Assembly: GCA_963827855.1 (NCBI GenBank)
Contig: CAWHBY010000002.1
Coordinates: forward strand, 1,302,001-1,366,000
Direction: 5' to 3'
Source of the DNA: DTPU01 sp963827855
GTDB taxonomy: Bacteria; Planctomycetota; Phycisphaerae; Sedimentisphaerales; Anaerobacaceae
DNA length: 64,000 nt
Part shown: one piece after another, positions 28,212-36,530 of the stretch
Layout: each line of letters begins with the position of its first letter
How positions within the stretch are numbered: position 1 is the stretch's first letter
Position numbers and translations under genes: made by a program
Notes under the pieces: model-generated
Databases searched by the model: none
What the model was told of the DNA's origin: nothing
What the model saw: the letters and a program-made list of their open reading frames with translations, nothing else

Positions 28212-28865
28212 ATGGCACGATTCGACTCTACACAGCGTATCCGTATCCTGGAGGCCGCGATCCCGGTCTTTGCCGAGCAAGGCCTGGAGGGCGCCGCCAT
28301 CCGAAAGGTCGGCCAAGCGGCAGGCGTCAACAGCGCGATGCTCTACTACTACTTTGAGAACAAGCAGACCCTGTTCGTCGAGGCCGTGCGTTTCGTGATG
28401 CGAGGCCTGCTGGACCACCTGGCCCAGCGACGGAGGGCCTTTGACGACGGCCGCCAGCGGCTGACCTTTCTCGTCGACGGACTCTTCGACTACTACGGCC
28501 GCCACCCGGAACGTCTGCGTCTGATGGCCGTCGCCCTGATCCTCCACGCCGAGGTCCTCAGTCGCATCATCCAGGACTTCGCTGAGCAGAAGGTGCTGCT
28601 GCCGCTCGACATCTTGCAGGAAGGGATCCGGTGCGGCCAGTTGAAGCCCAGGCATCCCGCCCAAGTCTGGTGGAGCATCCTGGGCATGAGCCTGTTCAGC
28701 CTGATGGCCAGGGACGTGACCCAACACATAGACCCCTCGCAACTGCGGATTCCGCTGCCCGACAGCCTGCAGACCCGCAAACAGATCATCGATCTTCTGT
28801 GCAGCGGCCTGGCGATGGGCCAAGAACCGCAAGAACCCCGAAAGAGGAAGCGAGCCACGACATGA
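28212..28865 (+). CDS. TetR/AcrR-family repressor of the efflux operon
   Basis: This is a 217-residue repressor. Residues 5-52 hold the TetR helix-turn-helix (RIRILEAAIPVFAEQGLEGA, then VNSAMLYYYFENKQTLF). The rest is the helical ligand and dimer domain, with the short YbiH/CecR-like pattern. The start at 28212 is set by the homology and by the operator just upstream; the ribosome site is weak. The stop overlaps the next start (ATGA at 28862-28865), so it is the first gene of a six-cistron transporter operon. The perfect dyad at 28179-28196 is probably its operator. The ligand is unknown. The order TetR, HlyD-like, ATPase, permeases resembles the ybiH-ybhGFSR locus of enterobacteria. Confidence 0.92.
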   Translation: MARFDSTQRIRILEAAIPVFAEQGLEGAAIRKVGQAAGVNSAMLYYYFENKQTLFVEAVRFVMRGLLDHLAQRRRAFDDGRQRLTFLVDGLFDYYGRHPERLRLMAVALILHAEVLSRIIQDFAEQKVLLPLDILQEGIRCGQLKPRHPAQVWWSILGMSLFSLMARDVTQHIDPSQLRIPLPDSLQTRKQIIDLLCSGLAMGQEPQEPRKRKRATT

Positions 28866-29836
28866 GAACAACGACGAACCAGGTTCTGGGATGGCTCTTG
28901 GTGATCCTGACAGGACTCGCGGCAGGCTGCCGGTGGAATACCGACAAGCCGGACGGCTCCGGCACGATCGAGTGTACCCAGGTCCAGGTCGCTCCTCAGA
29001 TCTCAGGCCGCGTGGCCACACTCCCGCCTCAGGAAGGCGACCGTCTCAAGAAAGGGGACCGGGTCGCTCAGATCGACTCCACGGACTACGTCCTCAGGCG
29101 GGATGAGGCCCGCGCAGCCCTGGCCCTGGCCCAGGCCCAACTGGACCTGATGCAGGCAGGCGCCCGGACGGAGGATGTGCAGAGGGCCCGTGCGCACGTG
29201 GAGGAGGCGAGGGCCGCGGCGACTGCTGCGGCCGCGGACCTGAAGCGAATCAAGGAGGTCTTTGCCCAGCAGACCGTCACCGCCCGACAGATGGATGAGG
29301 CCCAGGCTGCTGCGGACCGGACTGCCGCGGCCCATGCTGCAATGGAGCAGAACCTCGCCAAGCTGCAGGCAGGAAATCGCAAAGAGGATATCGCAGTGGC
29401 CCAGGCCCAGGTCGACCTCGCCAAGGTCAGACTCGCACAGGCCGAACAGGTCGTGGCCTACTGCACGGTCGCCTCGCCGATGGATGGCACAGTGACCACG
29501 CGGAGCCGGGAGGAAGGCGAGATGGTGGCAGTGGGTACGCCACTGGTCACCTTGTCGAGGCTGGATGAGGTCTGGCTCTCGATCTACGTACCTGAGACCC
29601 GCCTGGCCCGCGTCAAGCTGGGTCAGCCAGCCCAGGTCCGGATCGACGGCGAGGCCAAGCGGTTTGAAGGCACGGTGACGTTCATCTCGCCGGAGGCGGA
29701 GTTCACGCCCAAGAACGTCCAGACCCCTGATGAGCGGGCCAAGCTCGTATACCGCGTCAAGATCACCCTCCAGAATCCCGATGGCGTGTTCAAGCCCGGC
29801 ATGCCGGCAGATGGTTTTCTGGGGTCCCCCTCATGA
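28862..29836 (+). CDS. HlyD/YbhG-type membrane-fusion lipoprotein
   Basis: This 324-residue periplasmic adaptor links an ABC exporter to a TolC-type channel. The ATG at 28862 overlaps the TetR stop. The N-terminus is a signal with lipobox-like LAAGC. Then come a biotinyl-like half (VAPQISGRVATLPPQEGDRL), a long coiled coil rich in Ala and Gln (about 70-190, with two AQAQLDL-type repeats), the second lipoyl half (YCTVASPMDGTVTTRSREEG) and a beta-barrel (LSIYVPETRLARVKLGQPAQ). It ends with the characteristic FKPGMPADGFL. The closest described relative by layout is YbhG. It acts with the genes down to 35402. Confidence 0.92.
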   Translation: MRTTTNQVLGWLLVILTGLAAGCRWNTDKPDGSGTIECTQVQVAPQISGRVATLPPQEGDRLKKGDRVAQIDSTDYVLRRDEARAALALAQAQLDLMQAGARTEDVQRARAHVEEARAAATAAAADLKRIKEVFAQQTVTARQMDEAQAAADRTAAAHAAMEQNLAKLQAGNRKEDIAVAQAQVDLAKVRLAQAEQVVAYCTVASPMDGTVTTRSREEGEMVAVGTPLVTLSRLDEVWLSIYVPETRLARVKLGQPAQVRIDGEAKRFEGTVTFISPEAEFTPKNVQTPDERAKLVYRVKITLQNPDGVFKPGMPADGFLGSPS

Positions 29837-30797
29837 ATCCCACGTCCACCACCCCTGCCGTGTTCACCCATGGACTGGCCCGGTCCTTTGGATCGACCGT
29901 TGCCGTCGCCAGCCTGGACCTGAGGGTCGAGCAGGGAGAGATGTTCGGCCTTGTCGGGCCCGACGGCGCAGGCAAGAGCACGGCCATCCGCCTGCTCTGC
30001 GGGATACTCAGAGCCCAGCGGCAGGGCAAGGCAGCGTGCTGGGGCTGGACCTGACCACCCAGGCCGAGCCGCTCAAGAGCAGGATCGGCTATCTCTCCCA
30101 GGACTTCACGCTCTACGGCGACCTGACCGTGGACGAGAACATCGAGTTCTTCGCCGAACTGCACGGCGTGCATGACTTCCGACGCAGGCGAGAGGAGCTT
30201 CTGGAGTTCACCCGGCTGACCCCCTTCCGCAGGCGCCTGGCCCAGGCACTGTCCGGCGGAATGAAGAAGAAGCTCGCCCTGGCGAGCACCCTGGTCCACA
30301 CCCCGGAACTGATCTTTCTGGATGAACCCTCCACCGGCGTGGACCCTGTGTCGCGAGGCGAGTTCTGGAACATCCTCAGCGGCATCCTGGAGCAGGGCGT
30401 GACCATCGTCATGACCACGCCCTATCTTGACGAGGCGGAACGGTGCCACCGCATCAGTCTGATGCACCGCGGCCGGGTCTTCATGACCGGCACGCCGGAC
30501 CAGGTCAAGGCCGCCATGCCCGGCAAGGTCTACAGCATCGCCTGCCCTTCGCCCGGCGCCGCGTACCGTAGCCTGAGGACCCACTGGCCGGCCACCCGCA
30601 TGGTGGTCTTCGGCGACCGTATCCACTTCTGGACGCCCCAGGGCAGGGCTGAGGCCCAGGCCTGCGTGCAGGAGCTGGAGCGGGCCTCACTGGGCCCGGC
30701 CTCGTTCGCCGAGGTCGAGCCGTCCCTGGAGGATGCCTTTGTGGCCCTGTTGGCGGCAGACCCAAGTGCGGAGGTACCCCATGAAACACAATCATAG
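29833..30797 (+). pseudogene. ABC exporter ATPase 1 (YbhF-like), one frameshift
   Basis: An ATP-binding subunit that would be about 321 residues. The start at 29833 overlaps the previous stop. Walker A reads VGPDGAGKSTAIRLL. The frame breaks near 30020: the first frame ends in a stop at 30054, while the next frame continues with SVLGLDLTTQAEPLKSRIGY, Q-loop QDFTLYG, signature LSGGMKKKLALA, Walker B LIFLDEPSTGVDP and the switch position, where TTPYLDEAE replaces the usual histidine-containing TTHYMDEAE. The apparent loss of one base inside a GC-rich stretch is the simplest cause. The C-terminal region to 30797 is complete. The proline in place of the switch histidine suggests weak or no ATP turnover by this copy; the second ATPase keeps TTHFLDEAE. 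Confidence 0.82.
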
Positions 30798-32124
30798 ATT
30801 GACCAGTCTGGTCCTGTGCCTGGTGGCCCAGGCGATGGCCTGGGGCGAGATCGTATTGACGCCCCAACAGGTCGTCCAGGAAGCCGTGGCCCACAGCCCC
30901 CGTCTGAGGGCCCTGGACCGTGAGGTGGAGGCAGCAACCGCCCGTACGCAGCAGGCCGACGTCCAGAACCTTCCGACCCTTGCAGGGACGGCCCAGGCCT
31001 CGCACTATGCAGGGCTGGGAGACTCCGCCTTTGGCCCCTTTGTCATCCCGTTCATCGAGGACCAGTACCGCGCAGCCGTCACGGTCAACCAGCCCCTGTA
31101 CACGGGCGGCCGGATCACCCGGCAGAAGGAGATCGCGGGCTATCAGCAGGCTGCAGCCGGGCACACCCGAAGAGGCGCGGAGGCAGACCTCGTCCTGCAG
31201 GCCCTGGCCGCCTACTGGAACTGGTCCAAGGCCTTCCACGCGACGGAGTCGCTGAATGCGGCAGTGGACCGCATGGAAGCCCATGCCCAGGACATGAGGA
31301 ATCTGTGGGGTGCTGGCCTCGCCACGGAGAACGAGACCCTGGCCACGGACGTGTCGCTCGACCAGACCCGGCTCCGCCTGGAAGAGGCACAACGCAGCAT
31401 CGAGGTGATGCTCGCAAGGATCTCCTTCCTCACGGGCCAGCCGCCAGCCGCGGATCTCGTGCCCGCGAAGGTCACTCCACAGGCTGATCTGAACGTCCCG
31501 GATGAGACCGAGCTGCTGGGCGCAGCCCAGGCCCATCGCGAGGAACGGGCAGCGAGGGTCCTGGAGGCCAGGGCCGCCAAGTCGCGGGTCCAGGCCACGC
31601 AGGCCGACTACGCCCCCCAGGTGTCCGCTATGGTCCGCTACGAGCAGGCCAGGCCCAACCTCCTGCAGATCCCGCCCGAGGACAAGTGGCGTGAGGATAC
31701 CTTCTTCGGCGTGACGCTCTCGTGGATGCTCTTCGACTGGGGTCATCGGAGGGCCAGGGTGGCGGAGGCCTCTGCCCGGTCCGCCCAGGCGCGGCTCCAG
31801 GTCGAGCAGGTGGTGGAGCAGATCTCCCTGGAGGTCCGCGAGGCCCGCATCAACCTCCGGGATGCCCGCGCGCGGGTCACGGTAGCCAGCCGTGCAGAGC
31901 ATAGCGCGGAGCGGAACCTTGCCGCTGCCACCAATCTGTGGAAGAACGGCCTGGCACGCCATTCCGACGTCCTGGATGCCCACAACCAACTGACCTCCGC
32001 CCAGTACGAGGCCATTGTGGCTTCCACAGATCTTGAACTCGCCAGGGCCTCGCTGGACCACGCGACAGGACGGCTGGCGCCAGCCGCTGCTCCGGATCCT
32101 GCGGCCCGGTCAGCAGAACGGTGA
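30781..32124 (+). CDS. TolC-family outer-membrane efflux protein
   Basis: This 447-residue outer-membrane channel subunit starts at the ATG at 30781; an upstream in-frame start lies inside the ATPase gene and gives no signal peptide, whereas this one does (MKHNHRLTSLVLCLVAQAMA). It has two OEP repeats: the first around LTPQQVVQEAVAHSPRLRAL and the second after about 290 residues, both forming long helices; a WMLFDWGHRRARVAEA strand-helix junction marks the second. It overlaps the ATPase 1 end and the ATPase 2 start. Together with the HlyD-type adaptor it completes a three-part exporter, which tells that the cell has two membranes. Confidence 0.9.
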   Translation: MKHNHRLTSLVLCLVAQAMAWGEIVLTPQQVVQEAVAHSPRLRALDREVEAATARTQQADVQNLPTLAGTAQASHYAGLGDSAFGPFVIPFIEDQYRAAVTVNQPLYTGGRITRQKEIAGYQQAAAGHTRRGAEADLVLQALAAYWNWSKAFHATESLNAAVDRMEAHAQDMRNLWGAGLATENETLATDVSLDQTRLRLEEAQRSIEVMLARISFLTGQPPAADLVPAKVTPQADLNVPDETELLGAAQAHREERAARVLEARAAKSRVQATQADYAPQVSAMVRYEQARPNLLQIPPEDKWREDTFFGVTLSWMLFDWGHRRARVAEASARSAQARLQVEQVVEQISLEVREARINLRDARARVTVASRAEHSAERNLAAATNLWKNGLARHSDVLDAHNQLTSAQYEAIVASTDLELARASLDHATGRLAPAAAPDPAARSAER

Positions 32125-33101
32125 CACGGGCCCCTGCTATGTCGGCCGCCGAGAAATCCAATTCCACGGTGATCGAAGTCCAGGACCTGACCAAGGTCTT
32201 CGGACGGTTCACGGCCGTGGACCACGTGACCTTCAGCGTGCCCAGGGGAGAGATCTTCGGGTTCCTGGGCCCCAACGGCGCGGGCAAGTCCACGACGATC
32301 CGCATGCTCTGCGGCCTGCTGTCCTCCACCTCCGGCAAGGCCGAGGTGGGTGGGTTCGACATCAACCGCAGGCCCGAACAGGTCCGCCAGATCATCGGGT
32401 ACATGTCCCAGAGATTCAGCCTGTATCGAGATCTGACCGTCGCGGAGAACATCGCCTTCTTTGGAGGCGTTTACGGTCTGGAGGCCGAGCGGCTGCGGCA
32501 GCGGACAAATGAGGTCCTCAGGATGGCAGGCCTTGAAGGTCTGGAAGGCCAGCTCACCGGCACCCTGTCGGGCGCCCTGCAGCAGCGACTGGCCCTGGGC
32601 TGTGCGGTCCTGCATGAGCCTTCGATCCTGTTCCTCGATGAGCCCACCAGCGGCGTGGACCCCATCTCCCGCCGCATGTTCTGGGATCTGATCCAGGACC
32701 TGGCCAGCCGCGGCGTGACGGTCCTGGTCACCACCCACTTCCTCGACGAGGCGGAGTTCTGTCAGAGATTGGGATTCATCAGCGCAGGCAAGCTCGTGGC
32801 CCTGGACACGCCCGCGGCCATCAAGCGCCAGGCCGTGACAGAAGACCTCTTCGAGGTAGCCCTGCCCCACCTGCGGGGCGCACGCGAGGCCCTGGAGGGG
32901 CTTGCGGGGCTGGTGGCCCTATCCTTTTTCGGCCCCCGGCTACACCTGTTCTGTAGTCCGGGCGTCTACACTGCGGCGACGCTGGCCAAGGCCGTTGCTG
33001 GCCGGGGCCTGGCCGTCCAGTCCATAGAGCCCGTACCCGTGCGGCTGGAGGATTGCTTCATCCGGCTCGTCCAGAGGCAGGGCCAGGAGGCAGCCGCGTG
33101 A
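32121..33101 (+). CDS. ABC exporter ATPase 2 (YbhF-like)
   Basis: A 326-residue ATPase. The GTG at 32121 overlaps the TolC stop by four bases; ATG 32139 is an alternative. Motifs: Walker A GPNGAGKSTTIRMLCG, Q-loop QRFSLY, signature LSGALQQRLALG (the second glycine of LSGGQ replaced by alanine), Walker B ILFLDEPTSGVDP, switch TTHFLDEAE. In E. coli YbhF the two nucleotide-binding domains are one protein; here they are separate genes divided by the TolC gene. It pairs with ATPase 1 and the two permeases. The GTGA overlap with the next gene indicates coupling. Confidence 0.93.
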   Translation: MTRAPAMSAAEKSNSTVIEVQDLTKVFGRFTAVDHVTFSVPRGEIFGFLGPNGAGKSTTIRMLCGLLSSTSGKAEVGGFDINRRPEQVRQIIGYMSQRFSLYRDLTVAENIAFFGGVYGLEAERLRQRTNEVLRMAGLEGLEGQLTGTLSGALQQRLALGCAVLHEPSILFLDEPTSGVDPISRRMFWDLIQDLASRGVTVLVTTHFLDEAEFCQRLGFISAGKLVALDTPAAIKRQAVTEDLFEVALPHLRGAREALEGLAGLVALSFFGPRLHLFCSPGVYTAATLAKAVAGRGLAVQSIEPVPVRLEDCFIRLVQRQGQEAAA

Positions 33102-34222
33102 GACGATTCCTGGCCATCTTCAAGAAGGAATTCAGGCAGATCCGGCGGGACCCCCTGTCCCTGGGTCTACTGATCTTCATCCCTGCCTTCATGCTGGTGC
33201 TCTACGGATACGCCCTGTCATTTGACGTCAAGCACATCGCCATGGCCGTCCTGGATGAGGACCTTACCCCGGCCAGCCGCGACCTGCTCGACAGCCTGTT
33301 CCAGAATCCCTACTTCGACTGGCGAAGGACCTGCTCATCCCGCAGCGAGGCGGACGGCCTGCTCAGTCGCGGACAGGTCCGGGCAGTGCTAATCATCCCC
33401 CGGGGCTACGCCGAGGCCCTCGACCGAGGCCAGACCGCGGAGATCCAGGCACTCGTGGATGGCAGCGACGCCACCTCCGCCAGCACCGCCGTCGGATACC
33501 TGGACGCCCTGGCAGACCGCATGACGGCCAAGGTCCGGCTGGAGGCCTTCAGCCGTCAGGGCCTGTCTACCAACCTGCCCATGGTGCTCCCTGAGCCGCG
33601 GGTCTGGTTCAACCCTGAAATGAAGAGCTCGCACTTCCTGGTCCCCGGGCTGATCGCCATGGTGCTGATGCTCTCAGCCGTCGTCGCCACGTCCCTGTCC
33701 ATCGTACGGGAGAAGGAGCGCCAGACGATCGAGCAGATCCGGGTCTCGCCGGTCCGTTCGTACGAGCTGATCCTGGGCAAGACCGTCCCCTATGTCCTCA
33801 TCTGCCTGGCCACGATGACCCTGATCCTGTGCCTGGGATACGTCCTCTTCGACATCGTGATCAAGGGCTCGCTGCTGCTGCTGGCACTGGCCACCCTGCT
33901 CTTCCTGTTTGCCGCGCTGGGCCTGGGGATGCTCATCTCCGCAATCACCAACTCGCAGCAAGTGGCCTTCCAGGTGGCGGTGATCGTGACCTTGCTGCCC
34001 TCCTTCATCCTCTCGGGCCTGGTCTTTCCCATCAACAACATGCCGGTGGCCATTCAGTGGCTGACCCTGGTCGTCACGCCCCGGTACTTCGTGACCATCC
34101 TGCGAGGCGTCATCCTCAAGGGTGCGCCCCTGGCCGCCCTGTGGCCCTCATTCGCGGCACTGCTGGTCCTGGGGGTCCTCACGAACCTCCTCGCCGCACG
34201 GTTCACTCGAAAGGCGGTGTGA
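33098..34222 (+). CDS. ABC-2 permease 1 (YbhS-like)
   Basis: This is a 374-residue membrane subunit with six spans: one near the N-terminus (LGLLIFIPAFMLVLYGYAL), a large periplasmic loop of about 140 residues, then five from MVLMLSAVVATSLSIVREKE onward. The conserved EKERQTIEQIRVSPVRSYEL helix contacts the ATPase. The GTG at 33098 overlaps the ATPase stop. The terminus is LLAARFTRKAV. It forms a heterodimer with the next gene, most likely. Confidence 0.92.
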   Translation: MRRFLAIFKKEFRQIRRDPLSLGLLIFIPAFMLVLYGYALSFDVKHIAMAVLDEDLTPASRDLLDSLFQNPYFDWRRTCSSRSEADGLLSRGQVRAVLIIPRGYAEALDRGQTAEIQALVDGSDATSASTAVGYLDALADRMTAKVRLEAFSRQGLSTNLPMVLPEPRVWFNPEMKSSHFLVPGLIAMVLMLSAVVATSLSIVREKERQTIEQIRVSPVRSYELILGKTVPYVLICLATMTLILCLGYVLFDIVIKGSLLLLALATLLFLFAALGLGMLISAITNSQQVAFQVAVIVTLLPSFILSGLVFPINNMPVAIQWLTLVVTPRYFVTILRGVILKGAPLAALWPSFAALLVLGVLTNLLAARFTRKAV

Positions 34223-34229
34223 CCCGGCC

Positions 34230-35402
34230 ATGGCCCACTCTCTGCCCCATTCTGCACGCCATCCCGGCCTCCAGCGGATTCGCTGCCTCCTGGTCAAGGA
34301 CCTGGCCCAGTTGCGGCGGGACCCGAGGCTGTTCGGCCTGCTCCTGATCGCGCCCATCATGCAGTTGTTCGTGCTGGGCTATGCAGCCAACACGGACATC
34401 CGGGAGATCGTGATGGCGGTGCGGGACAACGACCATACCTTCCAGAGCCGTCAGCTCGTACGGGCCATGGGCGCATCAGGCTACTTCAAGTGCCACGGCC
34501 TGATAGGGCCCTCCTCTGCAGACGGCGAGCAACTGGTCTCGGGCAAGGCGGGCCTGATCCTGGTCATCCCCGCGGGGTTCGGCCGCCAGCTTTCCCAGAA
34601 TCGGACCGCCACGGTCCAGGCCCTGGTCGACGGTGCGAACAGCAACTTCTCGGTCCAGGGCATCAGCTACCTGCAGAAGGCCACCCGCCTCTTCTCTGAA
34701 GGCTTGGTCAGGGTCGCCCTCGCCAGCCAGGGCGCCCAGGGAACCGTGGCCCTGCCTGCAGTCATGGCCCAGACCCGGGTGTGGTACAACCCGGACCTGA
34801 CGTCACGGTTCTACATGGTCCCGGGCATCATGGCCCAACTGCTGATGATCACGACCATGCTGGTGACCAGCATGGCCCTGGTCAAGGAACGCGAGGAAGG
34901 CACGCTCGAACAGCTCATTGTCACGCCGCTGCGTCCCATCGAGATCACGCTGGGCAAGCTCCTGCCGTTTGCGGTCATCGGCCTGGCAGAGCTGTCCCTG
35001 ATCTTCCCGGCCATGCTGCTGATCTTCCACGTGCCGTTCAGGGGCAGCGTCCTGCTGCTCTACGCCCTGTCCATCCTGTTCCTGCTGACCACCCTGGGTC
35101 TCGGGCTCTTCATCTCCACGCTCGTCAAGACCCAGCAGCAGGCCATGATGGTGGCCGCCTTCTTCGTGATGCTGCCCTTTGTCCTGCTCTCCGGGTTCGC
35201 GTTCCCGGTCGCCAACATGCCCCACGTCATCCAGGTCATGGCCCACCTGATCCCCCTGACCTACTACATGATCATCGTGCGTGGGATCTTTCTCAAGGGC
35301 GCAGGCTGGGCCGAGCTCTGGCCGCACGCCTTGGCCCTGCTCGTCTGGGGTATTGCCATCTGCACGCTGGCAGTCGTCAAGTTTCACAAGCGACTGGACT
35401 GA
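34230..35402 (+). CDS. ABC-2 permease 2 (YbhR-like)
   Basis: This 390-residue permease is paralogous to the previous one, with the same layout: one N-terminal span, a large loop, five spans, and the EREEGTLEQLIVTPLRPIEI coupling helix. I chose the ATG at 34230, seven bases after the previous stop; a longer frame overlaps the previous gene in a different phase. The C-terminus AVVKFHKRLD ends exactly where a purine-rich repeat begins. It is the last gene of the operon. Confidence 0.92.
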   Translation: MAHSLPHSARHPGLQRIRCLLVKDLAQLRRDPRLFGLLLIAPIMQLFVLGYAANTDIREIVMAVRDNDHTFQSRQLVRAMGASGYFKCHGLIGPSSADGEQLVSGKAGLILVIPAGFGRQLSQNRTATVQALVDGANSNFSVQGISYLQKATRLFSEGLVRVALASQGAQGTVALPAVMAQTRVWYNPDLTSRFYMVPGIMAQLLMITTMLVTSMALVKEREEGTLEQLIVTPLRPIEITLGKLLPFAVIGLAELSLIFPAMLLIFHVPFRGSVLLLYALSILFLLTTLGLGLFISTLVKTQQQAMMVAAFFVMLPFVLLSGFAFPVANMPHVIQVMAHLIPLTYYMIIVRGIFLKGAGWAELWPHALALLVWGIAICTLAVVKFHKRLD

Positions 35403-35816
35403 ACTCAGAACGCAGAACTCAGGAGACAGGAGACAGGAGTCTCAGGGGTCGCCATTCGGTCGGTCGCTCCTCTCGGTCTTCGGGCGTTCGCTGCGATCAC
35501 TCTTCGGTGTTCGGGCGCGAGCTACGCTCGCTCTTCGCGAAAACCGAATACCGAATACCGAAGACCGAACGCCGAAGATCGCATTTGGGTGTAACCTCTC
35601 CCGCACTTGCCTTGTCTGGTGGGTAGATAGGGCATAGAATCGAGGCTTGGCAAGGAAGAGGAATCCGCTAGCTTGCCCCGCCCTCGCTCGCCCCTTTGCC
35701 CTAACCGTGTCCGCATGGGCTGAAGCTGCGGCAGCATGGGCCAAAGCTGCGGCTACGGCGTCACCCCGTCTCCGTTTCGCCGTTTCTCCCTTTCGCCGTT
35801 TCTCCCTTTCGCCGCG
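35403..35816. repeat. Repeat-rich intergenic region
   Basis: The region begins directly at the permease stop with a purine-rich tract (35402-35446) built of CAGAAC and CAGGAGA units. Then come GAC/CCGAA-rich imperfect inverted repeats (about 35460-35580; for example CCGAATA and CCGAAGA copies). A perfect hairpin with arms GCGAGC/GCTCGC and loop TAC lies at 35517-35531. A tandem of GCAGCATGGGC and AAGCTGCGGC units lies at 35712-35760, and CGCCGTTTCTCCCTTT repeats at 35770-35815. Open frames here are by-products of the repeats. The same unit types recur near 46.8, 48.7 and 63.3 kb. Confidence 0.75.
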
Positions 35817-36530
35817 TCACGCGGACGGCGTCAGGTCGGGCTGCCTCACGACCTTCCCCGCCTTGCGGCCCAGGCAGAAGACCGGCCCTCCCATGGCCTC
35901 CAGGGCCCCGTCCGGATGCACAGCCAATCCCGCGCCCGAGGGTATGCCGTATCCAACCGCCCCTTCGGGGCTGAGACGCAGCAAGGCCTTCAGCTCCTCC
36001 CAGCCGTCACCCTCTGCGTGGGTGTCACAAGCCAGGGGTGCAATGCCCATGCAGGGGAACAGGTTCGCCGTCGAATCGTCGTCAGGGTCATCCCAGCGGA
36101 CCCAGTGCCTGCCCAGCATGATGCTGCCTGCAGAGAGGCCGAAGAAGGGCTTGCCCGCCTTGTGGAGTTCGACCAGAAACGGCAGGATCTCCCGCTCCTC
36201 CAGGACGTCCATGCCCGCCTCCACGTCACCGCCACTGATGAAGACCATGTCCGCAGATTCCAGGATCTGCCGCGTCCGCGTGATCTTGACCTGTTCGCTG
36301 ACCAGGGGGGCCAGGGTGACCTTCCCTGCACCACAAGACGACATGGCCTGCTCGATGATCGAAAAAAACGACAGGTCATCGTCGCTGGCTGCGCCGACGT
36401 AGGCAACCGACGGACGCTGTGCTTCCGCGCTGGCGATGATCCGGGTGAGCAGTGGATCGCCCTTGCTGCGATGGGTGCCCCTTCCGCCAGCCATCAGGTA
36501 GACGGCCGAGGGATCTGGATGGCCGTTCAT
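35817..36530 (-). CDS. S51-family (dipeptidase E/cyanophycinase-like) serine peptidase
   Basis: This is a 237-residue cytoplasmic peptidase-like protein. The start at 36530 overlaps the upstream stop (ATGA), and a longer open frame upstream is only the shadow of the next gene. The order is YLMAGGRG, then VAYVGAAS, VFISGGDVEAGM, and the nucleophile elbow FFGLSAGSIMLG, with the catalytic serine in GLSAGS, as in peptidase E and cyanophycinase. The C-terminal domain is reduced (GYGIPSGAGLAVHPDG). No signal peptide, unlike cyanophycinases of this phylum. Its strict coupling to a PaaK-like ligase gene suggests a shared pathway, perhaps a peptide or amide product, but the substrate is not known. Confidence 0.85.
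   Translation of the reverse strand: MNGHPDPSAVYLMAGGRGTHRSKGDPLLTRIIASAEAQRPSVAYVGAASDDDLSFFSIIEQAMSSCGAGKVTLAPLVSEQVKITRTRQILESADMVFISGGDVEAGMDVLEEREILPFLVELHKAGKPFFGLSAGSIMLGRHWVRWDDPDDDSTANLFPCMGIAPLACDTHAEGDGWEELKALLRLSPEGAVGYGIPSGAGLAVHPDGALEAMGGPVFCLGRKAGKVVRQPDLTPSA

Noticed and set aside
35442..35744. Open frames in the intergenic repeat region
   Set aside because: They consist of translated repeat units (RSSVFGIRF and similar) without a conserved domain.
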